64,000 bases of DNA from Bacillus renqingensis (GCF_016464375.1 NZ_JADDIU010000001.1:310001-374000); one strand, 5' to 3'; numbered from the stretch's first letter, positions 25,291-36,131 are shown. Notes: generated by a model from the letters alone, not told the origin. Made by a program: numbers and translations.

Positions 25291-25920
25291 TTACCCCACC
25301 ATCCCCATTAAATATACTACCGTAAAGATGAATACCCAAACAACGTCGATAAAGTGCCAATAAAGGCTGGCCACATAAAATTTTGGTGCGTTATAAAGGT
25401 TCAGACCGCGTTTGTAGTTTCGGAACATTAACGCCAATATCCAACCTAATCCAAAGGTAACGTGAGCACCATGAAATCCGACTAATGAATAGAACGCAGA
25501 AGCAAACGCACTGCTTGTAAATGTATGGTGAAACTCATGAACGTAATGATTAAATTCATAAATTTCAAGACCTAAGAAACCTAAACCTAGTAAAACCGTT
25601 ATACTAAGCCAAACCATCATTTTTTTAAACGCAAAATTTTTCATATGGTACATAGCGTAGACACTTGTAAGCGAGCTCGTTAATAATAACATCGTTGCTG
25701 TCAATGTAAGCGGCAGCTCAAAGATATCCTTTGCCAAATGATGAGATGAATCTGGTACCTTATCTTTCAACGCCAGATAAGTGGCGAAGAGAGAGGCAAA
25801 TAATACTGTCTCTCCTCCTAAGAATAACCAAAAACCTAAAAATTTATTTTTTGCTTCAAGGGTGGATCTCTCAGGCGAAGCAGGCCATGTTTCATAAGTT
25901 AATTTTTCTTCAGCTTGCAT
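25291..25920 (-). CDS. ctaE: Cytochrome c oxidase subunit III
   Basis: 209-residue polytopic subunit with the usual short Bacillus architecture (five helices): GFWLFLGGETVLFASLFATYL, then GFHGAHVTFGLGWI with the conserved histidines, and ending YWHFIDVVWVFIFTVVYLMG. Its ATG overlaps the ctaD stop (TAATG), so it is translationally coupled to subunit I. Confidence 0.97.
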   Translation of the reverse strand: MQAEEKLTYETWPASPERSTLEAKNKFLGFWLFLGGETVLFASLFATYLALKDKVPDSSHHLAKDIFELPLTLTATMLLLTSSLTSVYAMYHMKNFAFKKMMVWLSITVLLGLGFLGLEIYEFNHYVHEFHHTFTSSAFASAFYSLVGFHGAHVTFGLGWILALMFRNYKRGLNLYNAPKFYVASLYWHFIDVVWVFIFTVVYLMGMVG

Positions 25921-27788
25921 TATGCCTTAGCCCCCTTTTCCTCTTGTACTAATTCTTCTTTATGAATATGGAATCCATGGTCATCTTTCACTGAACGCAC
26001 TAACATCGACCCAAAAGTAATGACTAACCCTATGATTAATACCGGTAATGCCCATGGCTTATCATCTACATGGTACATAGCACCGAACGCAGCAATAAAT
26101 AGTCCTAAAGAGATCATAAACGGTATAAAAGATGAATTCGGCATATGGATGTCGCCTATTGGTTCAGCTGGTGTCAGCCCTTTTTTGCCGGCCATTTTTT
26201 CCAGCCAGTAAGCATCTAAGCCACGTACAAGCGGAAGCTGCTTAAAGTTATAAAATGGCGGCGGTGATGGAATCGACCATTCAAGTGTTCTTCCATCTTC
26301 CCAAGGATCGTTACCAACTTTAACATTTTTCACCTGTGTCATTATAATATTAAACAGCAGTATCAAGACAGCAACAGACATAAAAGCAGCACCAATGGAA
26401 CTTATCAAGTTTCCTGCATTTAATCCTTGGCCTGGCAGGTACGTGAACACCCGGCGCGGCATGCCCCAAAGACCTAAGAAGTGCTGGATAAAGAAAGTTA
26501 AATGAAAACCAATGAAGAATAACCAAAAGGTAATTTTTCCTAATGTTTCATTTAACATAGTACCAAACATTTTTGGCCACCAATAATGTGTTCCGGCTAG
26601 AAGTGCTAAAACAACACCACCGACAATAACATAGTGGAAATGCGCAACAACAAAATACGTATCATGATACTGATAATCAGCAGCAGCAGTTGCCACCATC
26701 ACCCCGGTCACACCGCCCATAACAAATGATGGGATAAAGGCAAACGCATAATACATTGGAGTCGTAAACTTAACACTTCCACCCCACATCGTAAACAGCC
26801 AGTTAAAGATTTTAATACCTGTTGGGACCCCAATTGCCATTGTAGCAACAGCGAAAATAGCATTGGCCACAGGTCCTAAACCCGTTGTAAACATATGGTG
26901 TGCCCATACCATGAATCCTAGGAAACCGATTAACACTGTGGCAAACACCATTGATGAATAACCGAAAAGACGTTTTCTTGAAAAAGTTGAAAAGATTTCT
27001 GAGAAAATACCAAAAGCAGGAAGAATTAAGATATACACTTCCGGATGTCCGAAGATCCAGAATAAATGTTCCCAAATTATCGTATTTCCCCCCATTGCTA
27101 CTTCAAAGAAATTAGCCCCAAACAAACGGTCAAACATCATTAACGTTAAACCGACTGTTAATGGCGGGAAGGCAAATAAAATCATCGCAGAAGCGACAAA
27201 TGTCGTCCAAGTAAACAGCGGCATCCGCATATAGGTCATTCCAGGTGCCCGCATATTAATAATGGTCACAAGGAAATTGATACCACCAATTAATGTCCCC
27301 AGACCGGAAATCTGTAACCCTAATACGTAGAAGTCAATTCCATGTCCTTTTGAATGGACGGCAAGTGATGCATAGGAAGTCCAGCCTGCATCAGGTGCAC
27401 CACCTAAAAACCAAGAAAGATTTAAGAAAATCCCCCCGAAAAAGAATAACCAAAACCCTAAAGCATTTACAAATGGGAACGCAACGTCACGTGCACCAAT
27501 TTGTAATGGCATCACCGCATTCATAAAAGCAAATAATAGCGGCATTGCGGCTAGGAAAATCATCGTCGTTCCGTGCATGGTGATAATTTCATTAAAGGCA
27601 CCAGCACTAACAAAATCATTATTTGGCACTGCAAGCTGGATGCGGATAAATACCGCCTCAAGTCCACCCATTATGAAAAATAATCCACCAGCCATAAGGT
27701 ATAGGATGGCAATCTTTTTATGGTCAACGGTTGTTAGATAGTCCCATATTGTAGCGCCAAATCCCTTTTTTTGAGCATAGGTACTCAC
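25920..27788 (-). CDS. ctaD: Cytochrome c oxidase subunit I (caa3 type)
   Basis: Catalytic haem-copper subunit of 622 residues that reduces O2 and pumps protons. Conserved sequences include the haem a ligand region IITMHGTTMIFLAAMP, the CuB/Tyr helix WIFGHPEVYILILPAFG (Glu-Val type, containing the cross-linked His-Tyr pair), VWAHHMFTTG with the two CuB histidines, and HFHYVIVGG with the haem a3 and a ligands. C-terminal helices continue into a soluble tail. It belongs to the ctaB-C-D-E-F-G transcription unit. Confidence 0.98.
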   Translation of the reverse strand: MSTYAQKKGFGATIWDYLTTVDHKKIAILYLMAGGLFFIMGGLEAVFIRIQLAVPNNDFVSAGAFNEIITMHGTTMIFLAAMPLLFAFMNAVMPLQIGARDVAFPFVNALGFWLFFFGGIFLNLSWFLGGAPDAGWTSYASLAVHSKGHGIDFYVLGLQISGLGTLIGGINFLVTIINMRAPGMTYMRMPLFTWTTFVASAMILFAFPPLTVGLTLMMFDRLFGANFFEVAMGGNTIIWEHLFWIFGHPEVYILILPAFGIFSEIFSTFSRKRLFGYSSMVFATVLIGFLGFMVWAHHMFTTGLGPVANAIFAVATMAIGVPTGIKIFNWLFTMWGGSVKFTTPMYYAFAFIPSFVMGGVTGVMVATAAADYQYHDTYFVVAHFHYVIVGGVVLALLAGTHYWWPKMFGTMLNETLGKITFWLFFIGFHLTFFIQHFLGLWGMPRRVFTYLPGQGLNAGNLISSIGAAFMSVAVLILLFNIIMTQVKNVKVGNDPWEDGRTLEWSIPSPPPFYNFKQLPLVRGLDAYWLEKMAGKKGLTPAEPIGDIHMPNSSFIPFMISLGLFIAAFGAMYHVDDKPWALPVLIIGLVITFGSMLVRSVKDDHGFHIHKEELVQEEKGAKA

Positions 27789-27819
27789 AATTTAACCTCC
27801 CTTTCTTTCCATTTCCCCA

Positions 27820-28878
27820 CTAGTCCTGAACCTTCAAGCCCATTAAATATTCAGCCAAGGCATTGAGTTGATCTTCCGTCAATTTCTCGTACTTACCTGA
27901 CATCTCGTTGCCTGGTTTATAGGTTTCAGGGTTTTTAAGCCAATTTTTCAGTTCTTTTTTATTATGGTCTAAAATACCTGCGATACGAGATCTATCACCA
28001 AAGTTGGTTAAGTTCGGTGCAACACGGGCAGTATCCGGCATTTTATTTTCAGGTGTGACAGCATGGCAGCCAATACAGCTCTTATTGAAGATATCTTGCC
28101 CTTGGGCAGCCAAATCAGTTTGAGCTTTTTGCGGCTTTTTCACATTTTGCATCGCAGAAACCCATGCATCGAATTTATCGCGGCTAATCGCTTTTACTTT
28201 GAAATCCATCAAGGCATGTGATGGGCCGCAGAGCTCTGCACACTTACCATAGAACAAATTGCCGGCTTCGTTGGCTCGCTTATCATCAAATTTTAACCAG
28301 AATTTATTGACATTATCTGTGTTCGTATCCAACTTGCCGCCAACGGCTGGAATCCAGAAGGAGTGTTTTACGTCCATCGACTTCAAATTGAAGTATACCT
28401 TTTCATTCGTCGGTACGACCAAATCCTGACTGGTGACAATCTTTTGTTTTGGATACTCAAAATCCCACCAATACAGATGAGAACGCACATTAATAACCAG
28501 TGCATTTGAATTTTTCTTATCCATTTCTTTTACATCAGCAAGTTTAAATGTTGCCGCAACTGTTGGAACAGCTAAAATTAATAGTAAAAGGATCGGAATA
28601 ACAGTCCAGATAATTTCTAATGAATGACTTCCTTCCACTTGCTTTGGAATTTTGTCATCTTTTCTCCGGAAACGGAAAAAAACGAGTACGAAAATAATTA
28701 ATACAACAATAATGACTCCAACCATGATATAAGTGCTTAACTTCATTAAATCATATTGGATGTCTGCAACTTCACCGGCAGGTCTTAGCGCAGATAGATA
28801 TGGTTGACCACAACCGGAGAGTACCAGCGCTAAAATCGCAAATAACGAAATCAGACGCCATTTCGCAAGCCTTTTCAT
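27820..28878 (-). CDS. ctaC: Cytochrome c oxidase subunit II with fused cytochrome c domain
   Basis: 352-residue lipoprotein. The signal peptide ends in a lipobox (LVLSGC, cysteine about residue 23), and two membrane helices follow. The cupredoxin domain carries the CuA site (CAELCGPSHALM, with the earlier HSFWIPAVGG histidine). The C-terminal domain has a haem c motif CIGCH (about residue 280) and methionine ligands near EMSGKYEKL. The fusion defines a caa3-type oxidase, which needs no separate soluble cytochrome c. Confidence 0.97.
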   Translation of the reverse strand: MKRLAKWRLISLFAILALVLSGCGQPYLSALRPAGEVADIQYDLMKLSTYIMVGVIIVVLIIFVLVFFRFRRKDDKIPKQVEGSHSLEIIWTVIPILLLLILAVPTVAATFKLADVKEMDKKNSNALVINVRSHLYWWDFEYPKQKIVTSQDLVVPTNEKVYFNLKSMDVKHSFWIPAVGGKLDTNTDNVNKFWLKFDDKRANEAGNLFYGKCAELCGPSHALMDFKVKAISRDKFDAWVSAMQNVKKPQKAQTDLAAQGQDIFNKSCIGCHAVTPENKMPDTARVAPNLTNFGDRSRIAGILDHNKKELKNWLKNPETYKPGNEMSGKYEKLTEDQLNALAEYLMGLKVQD

Positions 28879-29002
28879 AGCTTCATCAAACCCCTCTTTC
28901 GCTTATATAATACTTTTTTTGTTTGGTCAAAGAAGTATGTAGTGATTCTTTACCACAAATGAACCAAATGGTCTTTCTGCAGTAAAGAAAAGTAAAGCAA
29001 AA

Positions 29003-29929
29003 CTAGATTAATGTAACAAGAACCATCGCAACAAAAATAATCGTTAAATATTGCAGTGAGTAAACAAACATTAGTTTTGCCCACTTTATGTCATCTTTGA
29101 ACCTATATCCATAAATCCCTAATGCAAGCCAGCCTACATTCAACAGCGTAGCCAGAATTAGAAATGGGATTCCTAATTTAACAAGCAGAAATGGAATAGG
29201 CAACAGTGATGCTACCCATAGGACAATATGCCTTTTTGTAGTTTTAAAACCTTTCACTACCGGAAGCATCGGTATTCCTGCAGCTCTATATTCGTTCACC
29301 CGTCTCATTGCCAGCGCATAGAAGTGCGGCGGCTGCCAAGCAAACATCAGCACAAACAATGCCCATGCCATCATATCAAGATTTGCATCTACTGCTGCCC
29401 AGCCAATTAATGGCGGGACGGCACCGGAAAAACTGCCGATAATCGTATTAGATACTAATTGCCGTTTCGACCATAATGTATAAAGGAAAACATAACTAAA
29501 AACTCCAAGCAGTCCAATTACTGTTGCAGTTACAGTTGTTAATAATAAAAACAGTGTTCCCAGTCCAATTAAGAAAATACCTAATCCTAACACCCTTGCC
29601 GGCAGGACTTTACCTGTTACAGTTGGTCTTGTTTTTGTTCTTTCCATTAAATGATCAATATCACGGTCTACATAATTATTGATGACACAGGAGCCGGCAA
29701 TGATGAGTGAGGAGCCTGCCACTGTATAAAAAATAATATCGAGATGATCTAAAAAGCTTTGACCGGTAAAATGTAACGCAAGCCATAGACCCGTAAAGGT
29801 TGTAATAAGGTTGGAATTTACAATCCCAATTTTTATCAAGGCCATAAAATCTTTCCATGCCGATGTCTTATATGTACCGGCATGCAGACTTGCTGTTCCA
29901 CTTTGGGTGGCCGCCTTTGAGTTGGACAT
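29003..29929 (-). CDS. ctaB: Protoheme IX farnesyltransferase (haem O synthase)
   Basis: UbiA-family membrane prenyltransferase that adds a farnesyl group to haem B, giving haem O for the caa3 oxidase. The aspartate-rich motif [19 protein letters not shown] is present in full, with [31 protein letters not shown] and [11 protein letters not shown] downstream. 308 residues and about nine helices. It is the first gene of the cta operon and divergent from ctaA, which uses its product. Confidence 0.96.
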   Translation of the reverse strand: MSNSKAATQSGTASLHAGTYKTSAWKDFMALIKIGIVNSNLITTFTGLWLALHFTGQSFLDHLDIIFYTVAGSSLIIAGSCVINNYVDRDIDHLMERTKTRPTVTGKVLPARVLGLGIFLIGLGTLFLLLTTVTATVIGLLGVFSYVFLYTLWSKRQLVSNTIIGSFSGAVPPLIGWAAVDANLDMMAWALFVLMFAWQPPHFYALAMRRVNEYRAAGIPMLPVVKGFKTTKRHIVLWVASLLPIPFLLVKLGIPFLILATLLNVGWLALGIYGYRFKDDIKWAKLMFVYSLQYLTIIFVAMVLVTLI

Positions 29930-30041
29930 CCATTTTTCCTCCTAATCCTTTATACCAATGTTCTCAAACAACAGGCAATCAATACAATATTTAGTATTTA
30001 TTTTAAGTAAGATATGAAATACATAACAAATAAAGTGATTT

Positions 30042-30055
30042 TCATAACGCTTTCT
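30042..30055 (-). promoter_or_regulatory. Putative cre site (CcpA) upstream of ctaB
   Basis: On the minus strand AGAAAGCGTTATGA matches 12 of 14 positions of the cre consensus TGWAANCGNTNWCA. The cta operon of B. subtilis is under catabolite repression, so a cre about 115 bp before ctaB is plausible. Confidence 0.45.
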
Positions 30056-30084
30056 CTGTATATTAAATCACACTTTCCAACATT

Positions 30085-30126
30085 TTTGTGAACTTTTTTT
30101 GAATAATTTTTGTCTAATTTGTGAAC
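30085..30126 (+). promoter_or_regulatory. Two ResD-like boxes
   Basis: TTTGTGAAC occurs at 30085-30093 and again at 30118-30126, in the same orientation and 33 bp apart (three helical turns). ResD of B. subtilis recognises TTTGTGAAT-like sequences and controls ctaA and ctaB. Assignment is by similarity only. Confidence 0.45.
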
Positions 30127-30475
30127 GAAATGATTTTCCCTGATTGAGAATAGTTTTTTTACCCTTTTTTAAAAATATTCCAATAAAAAGCAATGGCTTT
30201 AACTAAAAAAGGAAAAGATTGGCTTGTTTTTTTTAGTTTTTAAAAAGGAATGATTCTAATTAAGCGTTACTACTTATAGTTCTAACAAACTCCTTCAAAA
30301 GTTTCAACTATTTTCACTATAATAATAGGTAAAAATAAAAATTATTTATTTCTGTTTTTTTTACCAATAATTCGATATGATGGATAGGGGTTTCTCGTTT
30401 GCTTTGCCATCATTATACTGTCAACATTACCCAAATACAAATTATTGAACTTATAGTTAAGAAGGTGAATATTAT

Positions 30476-31381
30476 TTGCGACGTTCGTTGAAATGGCTGG
30501 CAGTTGCCACTACAATTGTGATGATTTTCATTTTACTTGGAGGGGCTTTAGTAACAAAAACGGATTCCGGTATGGGCTGCGGCAGATCTTGGCCATTATG
30601 TCACGGGAAAATTCTTCCTTCAGAAATCACACCAGATTTAATTATTGAGCTTGCCCATCGTCTTGTCTCCGGAATAGGAGGGTTGATGGTTCTCATTCTC
30701 TCCTTATGGTCATGGAAAGCGATTGGGCATATAAGAGAAACAAAATTTTTATCCTTTCTCTCGCTTTTCTTTTTAGTTTTACAAGGATTAATCGGGGCGG
30801 CTGCCGTAAAATGGGGGCAATCTGATTTTGTTCTGGCATTGCATTTTGGCATTTCGCTTATCTCTTTTGCAGCTGTTTTTTTGTTGACACTGCTCATATT
30901 TGAAATTGATAAAAAGTTTGATGCTGAAAAGCTTTTAATTGACAAGAGAATGGGGTTTCATATTGTTTCCATTAGTATTTATAGTTATCTTGTCATTTAT
31001 ACAGGGGCGCTTGTTCGTCATACGAAATCAAGTCTTATTTGCCGAGACTGGCCTTTATGTTTAAACGACAGCCCGTCTCTCCCGGGAAATTTATATGAAT
31101 GGGTACAGATGGGGCACAGGGCAGCGGCAGGGATTCTGTTTCTCTGGATTGCCTATGTAACTTATATGGCGATCCTTCACTATAAGGAGCAAAAGGTTCT
31201 CTATTGGGGCTGGATCGTTGCTTTTGTCCTTGTTTCCCTGCAAGTCATCGCAGGAGCTTTCATTATTTTCAGCCGGCTGAACCTTTATATTGCTCTCTTA
31301 CATGCCTTGTTCATTACCTTTCTTTTTGGTGTTTTAAGTTATTTCATCCTATTATTATCAAGGTCTAAAAGATACCATTAA
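30476..31381 (+). CDS. ctaA: Haem A synthase CtaA
   Basis: Membrane enzyme that oxidises the C8 methyl of haem O to the formyl group of haem A. 301 residues with eight helices in two similar halves. Each half has conserved histidines and a cysteine pair: [13 protein letters not shown] and [12 protein letters not shown], with ELAHRLVSG and QMGHRAAAG as the haem-ligand helices. The start is TTG at 30476. It is divergent from ctaB. Confidence 0.96.
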   Translation: MRRSLKWLAVATTIVMIFILLGGALVTKTDSGMGCGRSWPLCHGKILPSEITPDLIIELAHRLVSGIGGLMVLILSLWSWKAIGHIRETKFLSFLSLFFLVLQGLIGAAAVKWGQSDFVLALHFGISLISFAAVFLLTLLIFEIDKKFDAEKLLIDKRMGFHIVSISIYSYLVIYTGALVRHTKSSLICRDWPLCLNDSPSLPGNLYEWVQMGHRAAAGILFLWIAYVTYMAILHYKEQKVLYWGWIVAFVLVSLQVIAGAFIIFSRLNLYIALLHALFITFLFGVLSYFILLLSRSKRYH

Positions 31382-31412
31382 AAAAGTTGCCGATGATTCG
31401 GCAACTTTTTTC
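31381..31412. terminator. Bidirectional terminator between ctaA and pyc
   Basis: AAAAAGTTGCCGA and TCGGCAACTTTTT form a 13-bp stem with a 4-base loop, serving both convergent genes. Confidence 0.9.
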
Positions 31413-31414
31413 CT

Positions 31415-34400
31415 TTAACCCTTAACTAGTTCAATCATTAGATCCCCTGTTTGAATTGCGTCGCCATTGGCAACATAAATATCCTTCACGACGCCTAAGA
31501 ACGGTGCTTGGACAGTTGTTTCCATCTTCATTGCCTCCGTAATCAATAAATGATCGCCGCGTTCCACCTTTTCGCCTCTTTCGACTACAACCTTTATGAC
31601 CGTACCAGGCATGGAGGCGGAAATATGTGATTCGTTTTTCGGATCACCTTTTTGTCTCGATACGACCGTTGCTTTGATGCTCTCATCTTTTATCACAACC
31701 TCACGGGGCTGTCCATTTAATTCAAAATAAATAACCCTTGTGCCGTCAGCTTGCGGCTGTCCGATTGAAACAAGCTTTACAATCAGGGTCTTCCCCGTTT
31801 CGATTTCTACTTCAATTTCTTCCCCTAATCTCATGCCATAAAGGAAGGTTGGAGTATCAAGAACGGAAATATTTCCAAACTGCTCAACTGTTTTCATATA
31901 TTCTAGAAAAACCTTTGGATACAAAGCATAAGAAATAACATCAAAGGCGGTTACTTGCCTGCCCAGTTCTTGATAAAGTTCTTCCTTTAGCTTTTCAAAA
32001 TCCACAGGCTCCAATAACTCACCCGGCCGTACCTCAAGCGGCTTCTTCCCTTTCAGAATGACCTTTTGCAGCTCTTCCGGGAAGCCTCCATGCGGCTGAC
32101 CAAGATAGCCCTCAAATAACTCAACAACTGAATCAGGGAAATCAAGTGAGTCCCCTTTTTGCAAGACATCCTCCTCTGATAAATCATTTTGCACCATGAA
32201 AAGCGCCATATCGCCAACGACCTTTGATGAAGGTGTTACCTTAACAATATCACCAAACATTTGATTTACCCGGGAATACATTTCTTTCACATCATCCCAT
32301 CGCTCGCCCAAACCTACCGCTTTTGCCTGCTGCTGCAGATTGCTATATTGCCCGCCCGGCATTTCATGTTGATAAATTTCGGAATGCGGTGATATCATAC
32401 CACTTTCAAAATCCTGATAGTATTTTCGGACATCTTCCCAATAATGAGAGAGCCTTTCAAGGGCATCTACTTGAACCGCAAGTTTTCTATCCCTGCCCTC
32501 TAATGCGTAATATAATGAATTGGCGCTTGGCTGCGAAGTTAACCCCGCCATCGTACTTAAGGCCGTATCGACAATATCCACCCCACCATCAATTGCGCGG
32601 GCATAGGTAAAGAGCCCATTTCCGCTTGTATCATGCGTATGAAGGTGGATTGGAATGTCAATTGTCGCCTTTAACTCTGAAATAAGCTGATAGGCTGCCT
32701 CCGGCTTCAATAAACCTGCCATATCTTTGATGGCCAAAATATGTGCACCTTGATTCTCAAGCTCTTTCGCTAAGTTCTTATAATATTCCAGGTTATACTT
32801 TGTCCTCGCAGGGTCCAAAATATCACCGGTATAACAAATTGCCGCCTCAGCAATCTTTCCCGTCTGTCTAACAGCATCAATCGCTGTCTCCATCCCTTTA
32901 ACCCAGTTTAAACTGTCGAAAATCCGGAAAACATCGATTCCGGCAGATGCGGACTGGTGGACAAATTCTTGGATGACATTATCAGGGTAGTTCTTATACC
33001 CGACAGCATTCGCACCGCGCAACAGCATTTGAAATAAAACATTAGGAATTTTTTCTCTAAGTGTTAATAATCGCTCCCATGGATCTTCTTTTAAAAATCG
33101 ATAGGCAACATCAAAGGTTGCTCCACCCCACATTTCAAATGAAAACAGCTCCGGTAAAAGTTTCGCAGCCGGCTCGGCAATATGCACTAAATCGGTTGTC
33201 CGCATTCGGGTCGCAAGTAATGATTGGTGAGCATCCCGGAAAGTAGTATCGGTTAATAAAACCTGATCTTGATTTTTTACCCAGTCCACAAGACCTGCAG
33301 CACCATGCTTATCCAAAATTTGTTTTGTTCCCTCTTTTGTCGGAAAATCATATGGCAAAACAGGAATTCTTGGCTTGGCAAACACCGGTCGCTTCTTCTT
33401 TTCAATTCCCGGAAAGCCATTAATGGTCACATTTCCAATGTAATTTAGCATTTTTGTTCCCCGGTCTTTTCGCACCGGGAAAATAAACAACTCTGGAGTT
33501 GTATCAATGAATGAAGTATCATATTCGCCACTTAAGAACTTTTTATGCTTCACAACATTTTCTAAAAATGGAATATTTGTTTTAATACCCCTGATTCTGA
33601 ATTCCTGGAGATTACGAACCATTTTTGCTGCAGCCTGTTCAAAGGTTAAGGCCCAGGTTGAAAGTTTAACTAATAACGAGTCATAGTAAGGAGTAATGAC
33701 CGCCCCTTGAAAGCCGTTTCCTGCATCTAGACGAACACCAAAACCTCCGCCTGAGCGATAGGCCATTATTTTTCCTGTATCAGGCATAAATTGATTCAAC
33801 GGGTCTTCTGTTGTTACCCTGGATTGAATTGCATATCCATATAATAGAATTTCTTCCTGTGCTGGAATTCCCACGATTGGTCCATGTAATTCATGCCCCT
33901 CAGAAACGAAAATCTGAGTATGAACGATATCTATCCCTGTTACCATCTCGGTCACAGTATGTTCAACCTGTATTCGCGGGTTCACCTCGATAAAGTAGAA
34001 ATCATTTCCGGAGACGAGAAACTCCACTGTACCAGCATTCACGTATCCGACATTTTTCATCAATTTCACTGCTGCAACGCAAATTTGTTCCCGCAGTTCA
34101 TCTGAAAGGGAGACACTTGGAGCAATTTCAACGACCTTTTGATGGCGCCGCTGGACCGAACAATCCCGCTCATAAAGATGGACAATATTTCCATATTTAT
34201 CACCAATAATTTGTACTTCAATATGCTTCGGTTTTTCGATTAATTTTTCCAGATAGACTTCATCATTGCCGAAGGCCGCTTTTGCTTCTGATTTTGCCCG
34301 GGCAAAGGCTTCTTGTACTTCTTCACGGCTCCTGACAATTCTCATCCCTCTCCCGCCGCCGCCAAGTGAGGCTTTAATGATGATGGGAAAACCGTGCAGA

Positions 34401-34858
34401 TCTGTAAATTCTAACACCTCATTCAGACTTTGGACAGGACCATCACTGCCGGGAATAACGGGGATACCAGCACGTTCGGCCTGATGTCTCGCTTTGACCT
34501 TATCACCAAACATGTCCAAGTGTTCAGATGTCGGTCCAATAAAAATAATTCCTTCCTCTTCACAACGGCGGGCAAAATGGATATTTTCAGATAAGAATCC
34601 ATAACCGGGATGAATCGCATCTGCCTCGCATTTTTTAGCAATAGCAATGATTCCATCAATATCTAAATAGGCATCAATTGGCTTCTTTCCTTCCCCGACT
34701 AAGTAAGCTTCATCTGCCTTATAGCGATGATAAGAGCCGGAATCTTCCTTTGAATATATTGCAACAGTGCGAATATTCAGTTCAGTACAGGCACGAAAAA
34801 CCCTGATTGCTATTTCTCCCCTGTTAGCAACTAATACTTTATTTATTTGTCTTGTCAC
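31415..34858 (-). CDS. pyc: Pyruvate carboxylase
   Basis: Biotin-dependent carboxylation of pyruvate to oxaloacetate, the main anaplerotic reaction in Bacillus. The 1147 residues cover an N-terminal biotin carboxylase (VLVANRGEIAIRVFRACTEL; glycine-rich ASLGGGGRGMRIV), a carboxyltransferase (LLTDTTFRDAHQSLLATRMR, metal site; HLHTHDTSGNG), and a C-terminal biotinyl domain with the biotinylated lysine in EAMKMET. It lies between ftsW and ctaA, as in B. subtilis. Confidence 0.98.
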   Translation of the reverse strand: MTRQINKVLVANRGEIAIRVFRACTELNIRTVAIYSKEDSGSYHRYKADEAYLVGEGKKPIDAYLDIDGIIAIAKKCEADAIHPGYGFLSENIHFARRCEEEGIIFIGPTSEHLDMFGDKVKARHQAERAGIPVIPGSDGPVQSLNEVLEFTDLHGFPIIIKASLGGGGRGMRIVRSREEVQEAFARAKSEAKAAFGNDEVYLEKLIEKPKHIEVQIIGDKYGNIVHLYERDCSVQRRHQKVVEIAPSVSLSDELREQICVAAVKLMKNVGYVNAGTVEFLVSGNDFYFIEVNPRIQVEHTVTEMVTGIDIVHTQIFVSEGHELHGPIVGIPAQEEILLYGYAIQSRVTTEDPLNQFMPDTGKIMAYRSGGGFGVRLDAGNGFQGAVITPYYDSLLVKLSTWALTFEQAAAKMVRNLQEFRIRGIKTNIPFLENVVKHKKFLSGEYDTSFIDTTPELFIFPVRKDRGTKMLNYIGNVTINGFPGIEKKKRPVFAKPRIPVLPYDFPTKEGTKQILDKHGAAGLVDWVKNQDQVLLTDTTFRDAHQSLLATRMRTTDLVHIAEPAAKLLPELFSFEMWGGATFDVAYRFLKEDPWERLLTLREKIPNVLFQMLLRGANAVGYKNYPDNVIQEFVHQSASAGIDVFRIFDSLNWVKGMETAIDAVRQTGKIAEAAICYTGDILDPARTKYNLEYYKNLAKELENQGAHILAIKDMAGLLKPEAAYQLISELKATIDIPIHLHTHDTSGNGLFTYARAIDGGVDIVDTALSTMAGLTSQPSANSLYYALEGRDRKLAVQVDALERLSHYWEDVRKYYQDFESGMISPHSEIYQHEMPGGQYSNLQQQAKAVGLGERWDDVKEMYSRVNQMFGDIVKVTPSSKVVGDMALFMVQNDLSEEDVLQKGDSLDFPDSVVELFEGYLGQPHGGFPEELQKVILKGKKPLEVRPGELLEPVDFEKLKEELYQELGRQVTAFDVISYALYPKVFLEYMKTVEQFGNISVLDTPTFLYGMRLGEEIEVEIETGKTLIVKLVSIGQPQADGTRVIYFELNGQPREVVIKDESIKATVVSRQKGDPKNESHISASMPGTVIKVVVERGEKVERGDHLLITEAMKMETTVQAPFLGVVKDIYVANGDAIQTGDLMIELVKG

Positions 34859-34925
34859 TAGAACGCACCTCTTTTATATGTAATTAAAACACGCAGGACC
34901 CAATAAGCAGGTCCTGGCGGTTTGC

Positions 34926-36131
34926 TCAAAGATAATACACCTTTCCATCGCGGTGCTGTCCACCCTTTTTAGCTTGTCCCTGTTTGTTCTTGTATTTTTT
35001 TTCAAATTTGACAAACATGGAGACATTCACAAGGATCCCTGCTGCTGCTGCAAGCATTAACAAAGATGAGCCCCCATAGCTGACGAAAGGAAGGGTAACA
35101 CCGGTTAGCGGGATCAGTCCTGATACCCCGGCAAGATTGATAAACGATTGAATCCCAATCATGCTTGAAATCCCAATTGCCAGCAGACTGCCAAACGGGT
35201 CCTTACATGAGAGCCCGATATAGATTCCTCTTAAGACAATATAAGAGAGTAAAAGAATCACAAAACCTACTCCCCATATTCCCAGTTCTTCAGCAATAAC
35301 AGCCATGATAAAGTCTGTATGAGATTCCGGCAAATAGCCAAGCTTTTGAATGCTTTTTCCCAGTCCCAGACCATTGATACCGCCAGAACCAATCGCAATA
35401 TAAGAGTTGGCCAAATGAAAACCGGCACCTTGCACATATTCCTCGGCAAATGGGTTGTCCAATACAGCGAAACGACTTGCCCGTTTTTCGGATAGAAAAT
35501 GCCCTTTTAACACCAATGCAAGCGGCAAAAGGACAATAAGCCCCATGATTAGTAACTTTGCAATATTTTTGAAGTTCATTCCTGAGCAAAAAACAATTGT
35601 CCCGGCAATGAGGGCAATAATACTGGCAGTTCCGTAGTCAGGCTCCAGGATAATTAAGAAGCAGACAATAAATAAATAGGCAAGCGGCGGAAGAACCCCC
35701 TTATTAAATTCATTGATATAGGTCTGCTTTTTGGCGTATACAGCTGCCAAATAAACAATGACACCAAGCTTTACAAACTCGGATGGTTGAACTTTAAAAG
35801 AGCCGATTTTATACCAGCTTTGGGCGCCACCTGCTACATCACCAAATACAAACAAGCCTAACAGTGTGATAATCGAGCAGGCCACAATGATTACCAGAAC
35901 GTTTGTAAATTTCATGATCTTATATGGAATAATTGCAGCCATAAGAAAAATAACAAGAAACCCCACTAGCCATAGCTTTTGTTTTTGATAGAAATAATCT
36001 GGCGCAACATCATACCTTTGAACAGCCCAGGCCATACTTGAACTATAAATCATGACTAAACCAAACGCACATAATAAAAAAATGGCGATGATTAACGAAT
36101 AATCATATGATTTCAATATTTTTTTACCCAT
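34926..36131 (-). CDS. ftsW: Peptidoglycan glycosyltransferase FtsW
   Basis: SEDS-family membrane polymerase that works with PBP2B at the septum. About 401 residues and ten helices. Signatures are SYDYSLIIAIFLLCAFGLVMIYSSS at the N-terminus, QPSEFVKLG, LEPDYGTA, PESHTDFIMAVIAEELG and LPFVSYGGSS. I chose the ATG of MGKKILK at 36131, which follows GAGGACG; the longer reading to 36212 lacks support. It precedes pyc as in B. subtilis, which distinguishes it from spoVE and rodA. Confidence 0.93.
   Translation of the reverse strand: MGKKILKSYDYSLIIAIFLLCAFGLVMIYSSSMAWAVQRYDVAPDYFYQKQKLWLVGFLVIFLMAAIIPYKIMKFTNVLVIIVACSIITLLGLFVFGDVAGGAQSWYKIGSFKVQPSEFVKLGVIVYLAAVYAKKQTYINEFNKGVLPPLAYLFIVCFLIILEPDYGTASIIALIAGTIVFCSGMNFKNIAKLLIMGLIVLLPLALVLKGHFLSEKRASRFAVLDNPFAEEYVQGAGFHLANSYIAIGSGGINGLGLGKSIQKLGYLPESHTDFIMAVIAEELGIWGVGFVILLLSYIVLRGIYIGLSCKDPFGSLLAIGISSMIGIQSFINLAGVSGLIPLTGVTLPFVSYGGSSLLMLAAAAGILVNVSMFVKFEKKYKNKQGQAKKGGQHRDGKVYYL

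Larger units (their letters stand above)
29930..30475. other. Divergent ctaB-ctaA regulatory spacer
   Basis: 546 bp, very A+T-rich, with no gene that I can support. It holds a cre-like site and two ResD-like boxes near ctaB (listed separately), and a loose hairpin AACTAAAAAA...TTTTTTAGTT at about 30200-30242. The ctaA TTG start is preceded by AAGAAGGTGA. Confidence 0.5.
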
